Of a DNA stretch of 64,000 nucleotides, positions 42,330 through 51,311 are shown piece after piece. The notes below the pieces were generated by a model. That model was not told the DNA's origin, did no database searches, and saw only the letters and a program-made list of their open reading frames with translations. The DNA is taken from the NCBI RefSeq assembly GCF_003967575.1, contig NZ_BIFT01000001.1:1054001-1118000 (forward strand), read 5' to 3'. Within the stretch, counting starts at the first letter, position 1. The number at the start of each line of letters is the position of its first letter. Made by a program: the position numbers and the translations under genes. Origin of the DNA: Dictyobacter alpinus (GTDB taxonomy: Bacteria > Chloroflexota > Ktedonobacteria > Ktedonobacterales > Ktedonobacteraceae).

Positions 42330-44831
42330 TCATGCAGCGGCGTGCCCTGTTTTATTCATACCGGCTGAAATGGTAACATCGGCAGCTGATTGCACTGTAA
42401 TAGTGAGTTCATTATCAACCACATCAGCGACTACAATATCTCCTGGTACACATTTGCCGCGCAAGAGCGCCTCTGCCAGGGCATCCTCAAGGAGACGTTG
42501 TACCGTACGCCGCAGTGGTCGGGCTCCACACTCTGCATCATAGCCTCGCTCAACGAGCAAGGCTCGTGCCGCTGTGGATACCTGGAGTTCGATCGATTTT
42601 GCGGCGACTCGCTGTTGCGTCCGGTTGATCATTAAGTCTACGATCTCTCGTAAATGCGAGATTTCTAGTGGATGAAAAATGATGGTTTCGTCGATACGAT
42701 TTAACAACTCTGGACGAAAAACTTCTTTGAGTCCTTTTAAGATGTGTTCTTGCATGCGCTGGTAATTGGCCAGACGTAAGTCTTGTTCACCACGCCGGGT
42801 CGTAAAGGTCATGTTTCCGGGCTGTGCATGCGTGGTGCCAATGTTTGAGGTGAGAATAATGATAGTATGCTTAAAATCCACTTTGAGGCCGTGGGCATCG
42901 GTCAAACATCCATCTTCCAGAACTTGTAATAGCAGGTCAAAGACTTTGGGATGGGCTTTCTCTATCTCATCAAACAATACGACGCTATAGGGCCGACGAC
43001 GGATGGCTTCGGTTAATTGACCGGCATGATCATAACCAACATATCCGGGAGGCGCACTGATAAGGCGTGAGGCGTGGTGGCTCTCCATAAATTCTGACAT
43101 ATCCAATTTCAATATAGCATCTTCATTACCAAACAGCGTGGTTGCCAGGGCACGAGCCAGTTCCGTTTTACCCACTCCTGTGGGTCCAACAAAGACAAAT
43201 GAGCCTATCGGACGCCGGCTATCGCGCACATTGGCTCGTGAACGTCTGATCGCCCGGGCCACCGCCTGCACCGCTTCATTCTGCCCAATTACATGCTTAT
43301 GCAGATCCTCTTCTAAATTGAGTAGCCGCAGTCGCTCTTCTCCTTCAATCTGAACCACCGGGATACCGGTCCACATCGCCACAACCGTAGCGATATCCTC
43401 GGGTGTCAGCACAGGACCATGTTCTCTATGGAAGGTATGCCAATCCTGCTCCACCTGCCACAAAGATTGGCGCAACTGCCGCTCTTGCTGTAATAAATGG
43501 GCAGCATGAGAGAAGTCACGGCGCACAATCGCATAATCTTTCTCATGATGTACCGTGGTTAGTGCATCACGCATTTGCAAGATTTCATCTGGAAAAAATG
43601 AACGCCGCACACAAACGCGTGCGGCTGCCTCGTCCAGGACATCTAAAGCTTTATCGGGTTGATAGCGATTTTGAATATAGCGGTTGGACATTTTGACCGC
43701 CGCCTGTAAGGCTTCATCACTCATTGTCAAACCATGAAATTTCTCGTAGCGTGAACGTAATCCTTGCAAGATCTTCATAGTTTCTTCGGTGGTGGTCTCT
43801 GAAACCATAACAGGTTGAAAACGTCGCTCTAACGCGGCATCAGCCTCAATACTCTTGCGATACTCATCCAGCGTGGTCGCACCTATACACTGAAATTCTC
43901 CCCGCGCCAGCATAGGTTTAAAAAGATTGGCCACATCCAACGAACCCTCAGCCACACCCGCCTGGGCCAGGGTATGCAACTCATCAATTACAACGATAAT
44001 GCCTGGCGTCGTAACGATCTCACGCAGGATATGTTTGAGGCGCTCTTCTAAATCTCCACGAAATTTGGTACCAATCGCCAGCAAACCAACATCGATCGCC
44101 ACAACCCGATGGTGTAACAAATTTTCAGGGACCCGCCCTTGAATAATTCGTAAAGCCAGACCTTCAGCGATCGCCGTCTTACCTACACCCGCTGGTCCAA
44201 TCAAAACAGGATTATTCTTGGTACGGCGCGATAAAATCTGCATTGTACGCTCAACTTCATTTTCGCGGCCAATTAAAGGATCTAAGAGATCATCGAGAGC
44301 AGCCAGAGTAAGATCACGACTCACTTGATTAAGCATAGGAGTTGCTTCAAAACGTGTATGGTACTGCGTGGATAATACGAGGCGCTCATAACCTCCATTC
44401 ATAAGGGCTGCAAATTGCTCACGCGCCACATCAAGATGAATACCAAAGCTTTCCAGCACACCCAATGCCACACTATTCTGCTCCTCCAAAATAGCCAGAA
44501 AGAGATGCTCCAGTCCGACCAGTTCAGTAGTGGTTTCACAGGCAATCTCTTCAGCCCGCGCCAGGGTCGCACGAGCCGCCACATTTAAGGATGGTTCGCT
44601 TAAAATAGCTTTATTTCCTCGACCCATGACAAAATCAAGTGCCTGAGTAATACTGCTTGTACTTATATGGAGAGATGCAAATAAGCCCTCAATCAGCGTG
44701 TCTTGCAATCTCAGAATACCAAGTAGGAGATGCTCAGACCCGATTAAGCGATGACGCAAACGCTGGGCCTCTTCGCGAGCATATGCAATGACTTGCCGCA
44801 TGTCCAGGCTATATTTGTCGTATCTCCCCAT
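42330..44831 (-). CDS. clpC: ATP-dependent Clp protease ATP-binding subunit, ClpC type
   Basis: 833 residues, AAA+ unfoldase with two ATPase rings. Clp_N repeats at 1-150 (YSLDMRQVIAYAREEAQRLRH; LVGLEHLFLAIL), first ATPase with Walker A GPAGVGKT (212-219), the middle region (440-490), and the second ATPase with GPTGVGKTELA (about 545) and SNIGTT. It unfolds substrates for ClpP or disaggregates proteins. The middle domain is shorter than in ClpB. It lies alone in its direction, with tRNA-Arg upstream; AAGGAG is 6 bases before the ATG. Confidence 0.93.
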   Translation of the reverse strand: MGRYDKYSLDMRQVIAYAREEAQRLRHRLIGSEHLLLGILRLQDTLIEGLFASLHISTSSITQALDFVMGRGNKAILSEPSLNVAARATLARAEEIACETTTELVGLEHLFLAILEEQNSVALGVLESFGIHLDVAREQFAALMNGGYERLVLSTQYHTRFEATPMLNQVSRDLTLAALDDLLDPLIGRENEVERTMQILSRRTKNNPVLIGPAGVGKTAIAEGLALRIIQGRVPENLLHHRVVAIDVGLLAIGTKFRGDLEERLKHILREIVTTPGIIVVIDELHTLAQAGVAEGSLDVANLFKPMLARGEFQCIGATTLDEYRKSIEADAALERRFQPVMVSETTTEETMKILQGLRSRYEKFHGLTMSDEALQAAVKMSNRYIQNRYQPDKALDVLDEAAARVCVRRSFFPDEILQMRDALTTVHHEKDYAIVRRDFSHAAHLLQQERQLRQSLWQVEQDWHTFHREHGPVLTPEDIATVVAMWTGIPVVQIEGEERLRLLNLEEDLHKHVIGQNEAVQAVARAIRRSRANVRDSRRPIGSFVFVGPTGVGKTELARALATTLFGNEDAILKLDMSEFMESHHASRLISAPPGYVGYDHAGQLTEAIRRRPYSVVLFDEIEKAHPKVFDLLLQVLEDGCLTDAHGLKVDFKHTIIILTSNIGTTHAQPGNMTFTTRRGEQDLRLANYQRMQEHILKGLKEVFRPELLNRIDETIIFHPLEISHLREIVDLMINRTQQRVAAKSIELQVSTAARALLVERGYDAECGARPLRRTVQRLLEDALAEALLRGKCVPGDIVVADVVDNELTITVQSAADVTISAGMNKTGHAAA

Positions 44832-44991
44832 CTCTTGCTCCTTCTCACATCACTATCATTCGCAGTACCTTATGAGATACATATCGGGAGTGCTCGTTTT
44901 TTTAACAGAGCCATGAACAGAAGGGAGGGAAATTAGAGGAAAAAGTCCTTGTAGATTGGCTGAAAAATATACATTTTCCTTTTGAAGACAC

Positions 44992-45024
44992 AAAAAAGAA
45001 CTGGCAAAGCTATTACCAGTTCTT
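44992..45024 (-). terminator. Terminator of tRNA-Arg copy 1
   Basis: AAGAACTGG (44996-45004) pairs with CCAGTTCTT (45016-45024), followed by a U run on the minus strand. Confidence 0.85.
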
Positions 45025-45033
45025 CTTAAAAAG

Positions 45034-45106
45034 CGTACCCGATAGGATTTGAACCTACGACCTACAGATCCGCAATCTGTCGCTCTATCCACTGAGCTAC
45101 GGGTAC
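45034..45106 (-). tRNA. tRNA-Arg(GCG), copy 1, no encoded CCA
   Basis: Reverse strand: acceptor GTACCCG with CGGGTAC, D arm GCTCAGTGGATAGAGC, anticodon arm ACAGA-TTGCGGA-TCTGT (anticodon GCG), T arm GTAGG-TTCAAAT-CCTAT. Discriminator G, then CTT. Confidence 0.93.
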
Positions 45107-45135
45107 TCATGCTATCGTTCAAACGTCTGCCAGAA

Positions 45136-45164
45136 AGTATAATCAAATCATTGTCAAACGTCAA
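45136..45164 (-). promoter_or_regulatory. Promoter of tRNA-Arg copy 1
   Basis: On the minus strand TTGACG (45159-45164), 17 bases, TATACT (45136-45141). Confidence 0.65.
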
Positions 45165-45189
45165 GGCGTAAAATAGCGGCCTGAACACA

Positions 45190-45228
45190 TAAAAATACTT
45201 TGCACTATGCATAGTCCATAGAGCAAAG
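45190..45228 (-). terminator. Terminator of tRNA-Arg copy 2
   Basis: On the minus strand CTTTGC and CTATG (45217-45228) pair with CATAG and GCAAAG (45198-45209), then a U-rich run. Confidence 0.75.
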
Positions 45229-45237
45229 CACTATGTG

Positions 45238-45313
45238 TGGTGTACCCGATAGGATTTGAACCTACGACCTACAGATCCGCAATCTGTCGCTCTATCCACT
45301 GAGCTACGGGTAC
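45238..45313 (-). tRNA. tRNA-Arg(GCG), copy 2, CCA encoded
   Basis: The body is identical to copy 1 (anticodon GCG), but the discriminator is A and CCA is encoded. It has its own promoter and terminator. Confidence 0.93.
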
Positions 45314-45389
45314 TCATGTCAGTATTCTTGATGGACATGTGGTTAAGAGCTTCTTAACAGCTCTCTCATATCTCTCGCTGACGGAGATA

Positions 45390-45418
45390 ATAATATCAGA
45401 ACCACCAGCCTTTGTCAA
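45390..45418 (-). promoter_or_regulatory. Promoter of tRNA-Arg copy 2
   Basis: On the minus strand TTGACA (45413-45418), 17 bases, TATTAT (45390-45395). The best-matching promoter of the window. Confidence 0.75.
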
Positions 45419-45769
45419 TACATTTTTAGCCGGAAATAGAAAGTTTATTGTTCTCTCACAAAAACAGGGCCCCACCTTTGTGGAACCCCATTGAAGTATT
45501 CGTGACAATAGGCATTACGCGGCCGCAACATCCATTGGTGAAAAATATACCAGAAAACGTTTGTATCCAGCCTTGAGCACTATTTTTAAGTAGAGTCTGT
45601 TATAACCTACGTATGTCAACATACTGGCACGCCCTTGAAAAACAATCGTGTACACCGCTCACTCACGGCTAATGAAGTCGCCACCATGCAGCAATGTGAA
45701 GCTGATCAGTAATGTAGAAACGTTGCAGTATGTCAGGCGACTGCACACACACAATTGCATAGCACGCTA
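45419..45769. other. Intergenic region between tRNA-Arg and ArsR gene
   Basis: No gene supported. A small CCCAC/GTGGG-like hairpin near 45470-45490 is the only structure noticed. Confidence 0.4.
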
Positions 45770-46189
45770 TTATGCAAGTCCATCAATCACATCACGGGCA
45801 CGATTGAGGGCATCACGACGTACATAGTAGTAAGCCCAGAGGCCTTTTTTGCGACAATCAACCAGACCAGCATCCCGTAAGATACGCAGGTGATGTGAGA
45901 TTGTCGGCTGTTCCAGTGTGAAGCTCTCTACAATTTCAAAGACACATACTTCGCCTTCGTGACGACTTAATAGACTCAGAATACGCAAGCGCGTTGGATC
46001 GGCCAATGCCTTGAGGAGACGGGCCTGAACAACAGCGTCCTCTTCTGTCAGTGTGGGTACAAACTTTGGAGTAATTACACTGGGGTTATTAAGGGGGGCA
46101 GTCTGCCTATTGAGCATGCCAACAGTATTCGCCGGCCCATTTGGCACAGCACCTGTTCGATTTGTGTTTCCCTGATTCATGGATGTCAT
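45770..46189 (-). CDS. ArsR-family winged-helix transcriptional regulator
   Basis: 139 residues from the ATG at 46189 (AAGGAG 6-7 bases upstream). A disordered Asn/Pro-rich N-terminus of about 45 residues precedes ALADPTRLRILSLLSRHEGEVCVFEIVESFTLEQPTISHHLRILRDAGLVDCRKKG, the ArsR wHTH. Only one Cys lies in the alpha-3 region where arsenite or cadmium sensors have CVCDL, so metal sensing of that type is unlikely; other ligands cannot be judged. Target genes are not evident; aspS, in the same direction, ends 320 bases upstream of it. Confidence 0.88.
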   Translation of the reverse strand: MTSMNQGNTNRTGAVPNGPANTVGMLNRQTAPLNNPSVITPKFVPTLTEEDAVVQARLLKALADPTRLRILSLLSRHEGEVCVFEIVESFTLEQPTISHHLRILRDAGLVDCRKKGLWAYYYVRRDALNRARDVIDGLA

Positions 46190-46424
46190 TTTCTTCTCCT
46201 TCCATCCTCCCAACCGGATGTAAAACCTATAATAGATTTGTGGCTTATGGTATGTGTATACCTACAATTATTATAGAACTCTATCCAAATTGTTAGCAGC
46301 GAATATGCAGCTTTTTGCGTTTATATTTTTTTTGAGGTTTCTTTAGCTTTTCAAAAAAAAGGCAAAAACTACTAAATATTCATTAATGCTAATACAATGA
46401 TGAAGAAAAAAGAAGAAAAAATGG

Positions 46425-46458
46425 GGATGGTAAACCTGTTCAGGCTTGCCATCCCCAT
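46425..46458 (-). terminator. Terminator of aspS
   Basis: On the minus strand ATGGGGATGG (46449-46458) pairs with CCATCCCCAT (46431-46440), with inner pairs, followed by six U. Confidence 0.88.
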
Positions 46459-46510
46459 CCTTGTAGCTGTGAGACGTGTTAAAAGTTACAGTTCTTTTGG
46501 ATTTTGTGCA

Positions 46511-48301
46511 TTAGCGTTTTTCTTCAGGACGCACGTTAAGATGCAACTCTTGCAGCTGCTTTTCCTCGACTGGTGCAGGGGCCCCCATGAGCAGGTCAAC
46601 AGCACTCTGCGTTTTGGGAAATGCAATCACTTCACGAATACTATCAGCGTCCGCCAGGAGCATGATCAAGCGATCAATACCCAGAGCGATACCACCGTGG
46701 GGTGGAGCGCCATATTCAAAGGCTTCCAACATATGGCCGAATTGCTCTTTAATCTGCTCTTCATTCATATTCATGAGTGAAAAGACCTTTTGCTGCAATT
46801 CCGCCACATTGATACGTACGCTACCACCACCAATCTCAAAGCCGTTACAGATGATGTCATACTGTTTGGCCCGAATATTCAGTGGATCACTATCCAGGCG
46901 ACTAATATGCTCTTCATCCATGCCAGAGAAAGGATTATGCTCGGCATCATAGCGTTTCAGCTCATCATCATAATGGAACAGGGGAAAGTCTACCACCCAG
47001 CACAAGGCCATCTCGTCAGGATCAATCAATTGCAAGCGCTCAGCCAGCTTGTTACGCAGGCGGAAAAGGACATCATTGCTCACCTTGGCGCTATCGGCGA
47101 CAAAGAGCAACAGATCGCCCGGGTGACCTTCCAGACGATCAATGATGGCTTGAACCTCTTCAGCGCTCATAAATTTTGTCAGTGGTGATTTGATCTCACC
47201 GCTGGCGTTAATGGCCAGCGAAACGAGTCCTTTGGCACCCAGGGTACGAGCGAACTCAGTTAACTCATCCACCTCTTTGCGGCTATAGCCACCGGCACCT
47301 GGAACACGGATACCTTTGACAATACCATTAGCGGCTAATGCGCTACGGAAAACGCCAAATGTACCGGCGCTGGCCAGATCAGAGATCTCAACCAGAGGCA
47401 GCTCAAAGCGCAGGTCAGGATGATCTGAACCATAACGATCCATCGCGTGCTTGAAACTCAAGCGAGGGAAAGGACGCTGCTTGATGCGCTTATCGGTCGT
47501 GGCCTCGATCAAACGCATCAAAAGATCTTCGATCAACCCCATGACATCTTCTTCAGAGACAAACGACATCTCCAGGTCCAATTGAGTAAATTCAGGTTGA
47601 CGATCGGCACGCTGATCCTCATCACGGAAACAGCGCGCAATCTGGAAATAACGATCCAGTCCGGCAACCATCAACAACTGCTTTAACTGCTGAGGAGATT
47701 GAGGCAAGGCGTAAAATTCGCCAGCATATAAGCGACTGGGTACCAGGTAGTCGCGGGCACCTTCGGGGGTGCTCTTCATCAGGATAGGAGTCTCAACCTC
47801 AACAAAACCACGTTCATCCAGGTAGTCGCGCATAGCTTTCACCACACGATGGCGTAAGATGACATTTTCGCGCATCTTTGGCCGACGCAGATCCAGATAG
47901 CGATATTTCAGGCGCAAGCTTTCATCCACTTGGGTAGCATCATTGATTGGGAATGGGGTAGTACGAGAAGGATTTAAAATTTGAATCTGCTCGGCAACAA
48001 TTTCGATCTCACCGGTGCCAAGCGCTGGATTCTCTGTTCCAGCCAGGCGACGGACAACCCTACCAGTTACCTGCACCACATATTCTGAGCGCAGCTCGCT
48101 CGCTACTTTATGGGCCTCAGCAGATTTTTCTGGATCACAAATGACCTGGGTCATCCCATAGCGGTCTCGTATATCCAGAAAGATCAGTCCACCATGGTCG
48201 CGTCGACGATTTACCCAACCAGCCAACTTCACCACCTGATCGACATTCGACGTATTTAATTCACCACACGTATGTGTGCGGTATTGTACCTCAAAACCCA
48301 C
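46511..48301 (-). CDS. aspS: Aspartyl-tRNA synthetase
   Basis: 596 residues, bacterial type: N-terminal OB fold (VKLAGWVNRRRDHGGLIFLDIRDRYG), class II core (FVEVETPILMKSTPEGARDYLVPSR, QSPQQLKQLLMVAGLDRYFQIARCFRDEDQRADRQPEFTQLD), a GAD insertion (about 290-420) and motif 3 GGIALGIDRLIMLL. It starts with GTG at 48301, AAGGAG about 10 bases upstream. Because gatB is present in the genome, it could be the non-discriminating form that also charges tRNA-Asn; the sequence alone does not decide this. No T-box was found upstream. Confidence 0.96.
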   Translation of the reverse strand: MGFEVQYRTHTCGELNTSNVDQVVKLAGWVNRRRDHGGLIFLDIRDRYGMTQVICDPEKSAEAHKVASELRSEYVVQVTGRVVRRLAGTENPALGTGEIEIVAEQIQILNPSRTTPFPINDATQVDESLRLKYRYLDLRRPKMRENVILRHRVVKAMRDYLDERGFVEVETPILMKSTPEGARDYLVPSRLYAGEFYALPQSPQQLKQLLMVAGLDRYFQIARCFRDEDQRADRQPEFTQLDLEMSFVSEEDVMGLIEDLLMRLIEATTDKRIKQRPFPRLSFKHAMDRYGSDHPDLRFELPLVEISDLASAGTFGVFRSALAANGIVKGIRVPGAGGYSRKEVDELTEFARTLGAKGLVSLAINASGEIKSPLTKFMSAEEVQAIIDRLEGHPGDLLLFVADSAKVSNDVLFRLRNKLAERLQLIDPDEMALCWVVDFPLFHYDDELKRYDAEHNPFSGMDEEHISRLDSDPLNIRAKQYDIICNGFEIGGGSVRINVAELQQKVFSLMNMNEEQIKEQFGHMLEAFEYGAPPHGGIALGIDRLIMLLADADSIREVIAFPKTQSAVDLLMGAPAPVEEKQLQELHLNVRPEEKR

Positions 48302-48521
48302 GTGAGTATTACTCCTTTAACTTGTCACAGAAGTAAAGGGCGTTATCGGTACAGCGCTGAGATTTCTCTGCAAAGACACTGCGAACAGTCCATTTCATCC
48401 CGTTGCTCTACGAGAATGGCATACAACCGGGCTGACTGGACTGTCGCGCGCGTTTCCCAGGGGATATATCAAACATCCACAACGGCCGCCACTTACTTCT
48501 TGAGCGAACTTTATATCGTGA
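48302..48521. other. Intergenic region upstream of aspS
   Basis: No gene, T-box motif or clear promoter was recognised between aspS and the phosphatase terminator. Confidence 0.35.
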
Positions 48522-48559
48522 CTAAAAATCACTGCTGAACTAAAAAGTTAACAGCAGTG
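48522..48559 (-). terminator. Terminator of the PP2C gene
   Basis: CACTGCTG (48530-48537) pairs with CAGCAGTG (48552-48559), with inner AACT/AGTT pairs, then a U run (minus strand). Confidence 0.8.
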
Positions 48560-48602
48560 AAACAGATAGCTTTCTTTTATTGTGGCACGAGCCGTCAATC
48601 CT

Positions 48603-51059
48603 TTATGACGTCGGGCGACAGGCCTTCGGCGACGAAACATCGATATCGACTTGATTGCTAGCCGCTGAATTTTTCGTTCCTGCTAACAAACTTATATGAT
48701 TCTGACGCGGATCAAAAGCGCTACTCTTCACGCCAGAAACCACATCGGCTGATACATATTGCTGCGCCAGACGAGCACTCAACGCAACCGGTGCAGGCGG
48801 AGCCGGTATGACCTTTCCACCAAGATCGCCACCGTTTGGCGTAGCGGATGCCGTTGGTGCTGCCCCTGATGGCGCGTTGGCCGTAACCTCAAAATCCAAT
48901 ACACGATGGTTGGTATTATCAACTACATATACGTGAGGGACTTTATTGACCAGTCCAGCTGAGAGCAGGGACTGAGGCGTTTGCGCCGTTGGAGGCGGTA
49001 TGGTCAAAAATTTGATAATCGGAGCAGTCGGTGTAGCCACTGGTGTCGCGGCCGTAAAGGTTTGCGGATTCTGGAACCAGGGCGTATTCACTGTTTGCTG
49101 TACCAGCACACCACTTTCAGATGGCTTGGATGGAGTAAAGCGCAAGCTTTTGATCTGCCCATCGCTATGAAGCAGAACAAGTTGCTTATCGGGCAACGCC
49201 ACTGCACTTACCAAACCAGTTGAAATGGAAATTTCAGACTTATCCGGCTCAGTGCCAAGCTTATCTACCTGATAATTTAAAAGCGTGGCTTGATTCTGAT
49301 TAGCCTGATTGGAGGCTGAAATAACGTAGATATCACCACTCCAGGCTGTCAGCAATAATGGTGTCTGACCAGTTATCTGATCTTGCTTGACTTCTGTACC
49401 ATTATTCACTTTTTCAGCCAGCTTACCATCCTGGATTTTATAAGCATGTAAGCGGTAATTAGCACCGGCTTTTGCAGAGGTAAGGGTATAGAGATATTGT
49501 GCATCACTGGCAAGCAAAGCAACTTTATCATTACCTGTGTCGATTTTTTTCAAATTGTGCTGATCATCAACCTGATAAACTTTTCCGTCCAGGCCCAAAA
49601 TATAATTGTTCGTATGATTTTTATCACCCGCAAGCATAGCCATTGAACTGGTATTGACCTCATTGCCTGCTGGCGATTGCAGGGTTGCAGGCGTGAGATT
49701 CACACATGGTAGCGCAATTGCTGATGACTGCTGATTGAAATTCGTCAGGGCGACCTTAAATTGAGCAGCCAGATCATTTTGGAGTGTAGTCAGTTGACTA
49801 TTTTGCTGTGGATCAAGCGTAGAGTTTTTGATGCTATTAAGTTGTGCCTGCGCTTTAGTCAGATTAGCTAAAGCCTGATCAGGTTTGTTAGAAACGTTAG
49901 ATTTCGCCTGACTAATGAGGGTACTCGCCTGATTTAGAGCAGTCTGAGCACTCGAAGGCCGTAAATAATAATAGCTACCAATCGTAGCAATCGCAACGAG
50001 CAGCAAAATACAAATAACAATGCTGGGTAATAATAAACGGTTACGCTTATGCCTACGTTTGGGCACCGTAACGGCCGCTTGTGGCGCGGTAAAACCACTG
50101 GCGGTGGTAAAGGCAGCCTGATCAGAGCCAGCAGGCGCTAAAGGTCGGCTATTAGTACGACCACCCTCAACGCGTGTCGCCGCCGAGGTAGCACCCAGTG
50201 AGGATGTTGGCACACGGCCTAATACAGACGTATTCTCTTCAGAGACATGGCTGCCTCCACCCACTGAGACAGGATGTTGCAAGGAATCAGGAATATCATC
50301 GCCGGCTTCTTGCACAAGCACGACAATAGCAGTGATATTATCTGGCCCGCCATTTTCATTGGCACGCTCTACCAGATGATAAACACTCTCTTGTGGCAAA
50401 TATTGATTGACAATCGCACGCAGATCTTCCTCGCCTACCGGGCCAGAAAGTCCGTCGGAACACAGCACAAAAGTATCGCCGTCTTCAAGGATTTCCGTAA
50501 AGACGTCAACCTCAACTTCAGCCTGTGTACCCAGAGCACGAGTAATGACATTACGCTGTGCATGAGAACGAGCCTGTTCTTTTGTTAATAGGCCCGCTCG
50601 CACTTGCTCTTCTACCCAGGAATGGTCCTGTGACACTTGCTTCACACGACCCTGGCGTACCATATATGCACGACTGTCCCCAACGTTAGCGACATAGGCC
50701 ACTCCCCCACGCAGCACTGCGGCTACACAGGTGGTCCCCATACCACTACGCATCATGTTTTCGGCCGCTCGTTGATGAATCAAAGCATTCGCTCTTTTAA
50801 TGGCATTCATCAATGAGAGAGGGATATCATCAGTCTCATCTTGGTAATAGACATTGCTAACTGTGTCTACAGCAATCTCGCTCGCCACTTCCCCTGCTGC
50901 ATGTCCCCCCATGCCATCAGCTACAATAAAGAGCGCACCCTTTTTGGCCATAACCTGGCTATCTCTCGGGATGACATATGCCATATTATCTTCATTATGG
51001 GGACGTTTACGGCCAACATCTGTTAGCTGTGCGACATCGAGCCGGAGTTGTTTGGACAA
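48603..51059 (-). CDS. PP2C-type Ser/Thr phosphatase with membrane anchor and extracytoplasmic domain
   Basis: 819 residues. The N-terminal PP2C (STP) domain has RKRPHNEDN, VADGMGGHAAG, GDSRAYM, LCSDGLSG and GGPDNITAIVV, so the metal-binding Asp residues are intact. A basic stretch (KRRHKRNRLLL) and one membrane helix near residues 345-365 follow. Outside lie a helical segment (STLISQAKSNVSNKPDQALANLTKAQAQLNSI) and about 400 residues of short beta repeats (LGLDGKVYQVDD, LLASDAQYLYTLTSAKAG), possibly a propeller-like sensor. It starts with TTG (51059) after GGGAG; a GTG at 51110 with no binding site is the alternative. A partner Ser/Thr kinase is expected elsewhere. Confidence 0.85.
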   Translation of the reverse strand: MSKQLRLDVAQLTDVGRKRPHNEDNMAYVIPRDSQVMAKKGALFIVADGMGGHAAGEVASEIAVDTVSNVYYQDETDDIPLSLMNAIKRANALIHQRAAENMMRSGMGTTCVAAVLRGGVAYVANVGDSRAYMVRQGRVKQVSQDHSWVEEQVRAGLLTKEQARSHAQRNVITRALGTQAEVEVDVFTEILEDGDTFVLCSDGLSGPVGEEDLRAIVNQYLPQESVYHLVERANENGGPDNITAIVVLVQEAGDDIPDSLQHPVSVGGGSHVSEENTSVLGRVPTSSLGATSAATRVEGGRTNSRPLAPAGSDQAAFTTASGFTAPQAAVTVPKRRHKRNRLLLPSIVICILLLVAIATIGSYYYLRPSSAQTALNQASTLISQAKSNVSNKPDQALANLTKAQAQLNSIKNSTLDPQQNSQLTTLQNDLAAQFKVALTNFNQQSSAIALPCVNLTPATLQSPAGNEVNTSSMAMLAGDKNHTNNYILGLDGKVYQVDDQHNLKKIDTGNDKVALLASDAQYLYTLTSAKAGANYRLHAYKIQDGKLAEKVNNGTEVKQDQITGQTPLLLTAWSGDIYVISASNQANQNQATLLNYQVDKLGTEPDKSEISISTGLVSAVALPDKQLVLLHSDGQIKSLRFTPSKPSESGVLVQQTVNTPWFQNPQTFTAATPVATPTAPIIKFLTIPPPTAQTPQSLLSAGLVNKVPHVYVVDNTNHRVLDFEVTANAPSGAAPTASATPNGGDLGGKVIPAPPAPVALSARLAQQYVSADVVSGVKSSAFDPRQNHISLLAGTKNSAASNQVDIDVSSPKACRPTS

Positions 51060-51311
51060 CGCGCTTCTCTCCCGTACTTCAGTAGCTCTCGATTTGTGCG
51101 CACTGCCCACTAGGCAGTTGCTGGAACTCTAGGCTATAATACACCGATACAGAGAAAAACGCAACGTAATACGTATTTTTTTTGCTGCGATCTTCTCACT
51201 CGTCTACTACTTATACCGCTCACTGCACATGAGTATACTCTCTCAAACCTCAGCATGCAAGATATCTAAACGGCGGTACTAGCAGCATCGTTTCAAGAAG
51301 GAAGTGAAATT

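Noticed and set aside
48302..48521. T-box leader of aspS
   Set aside because: The conserved T-box sequence was not found on the minus strand.
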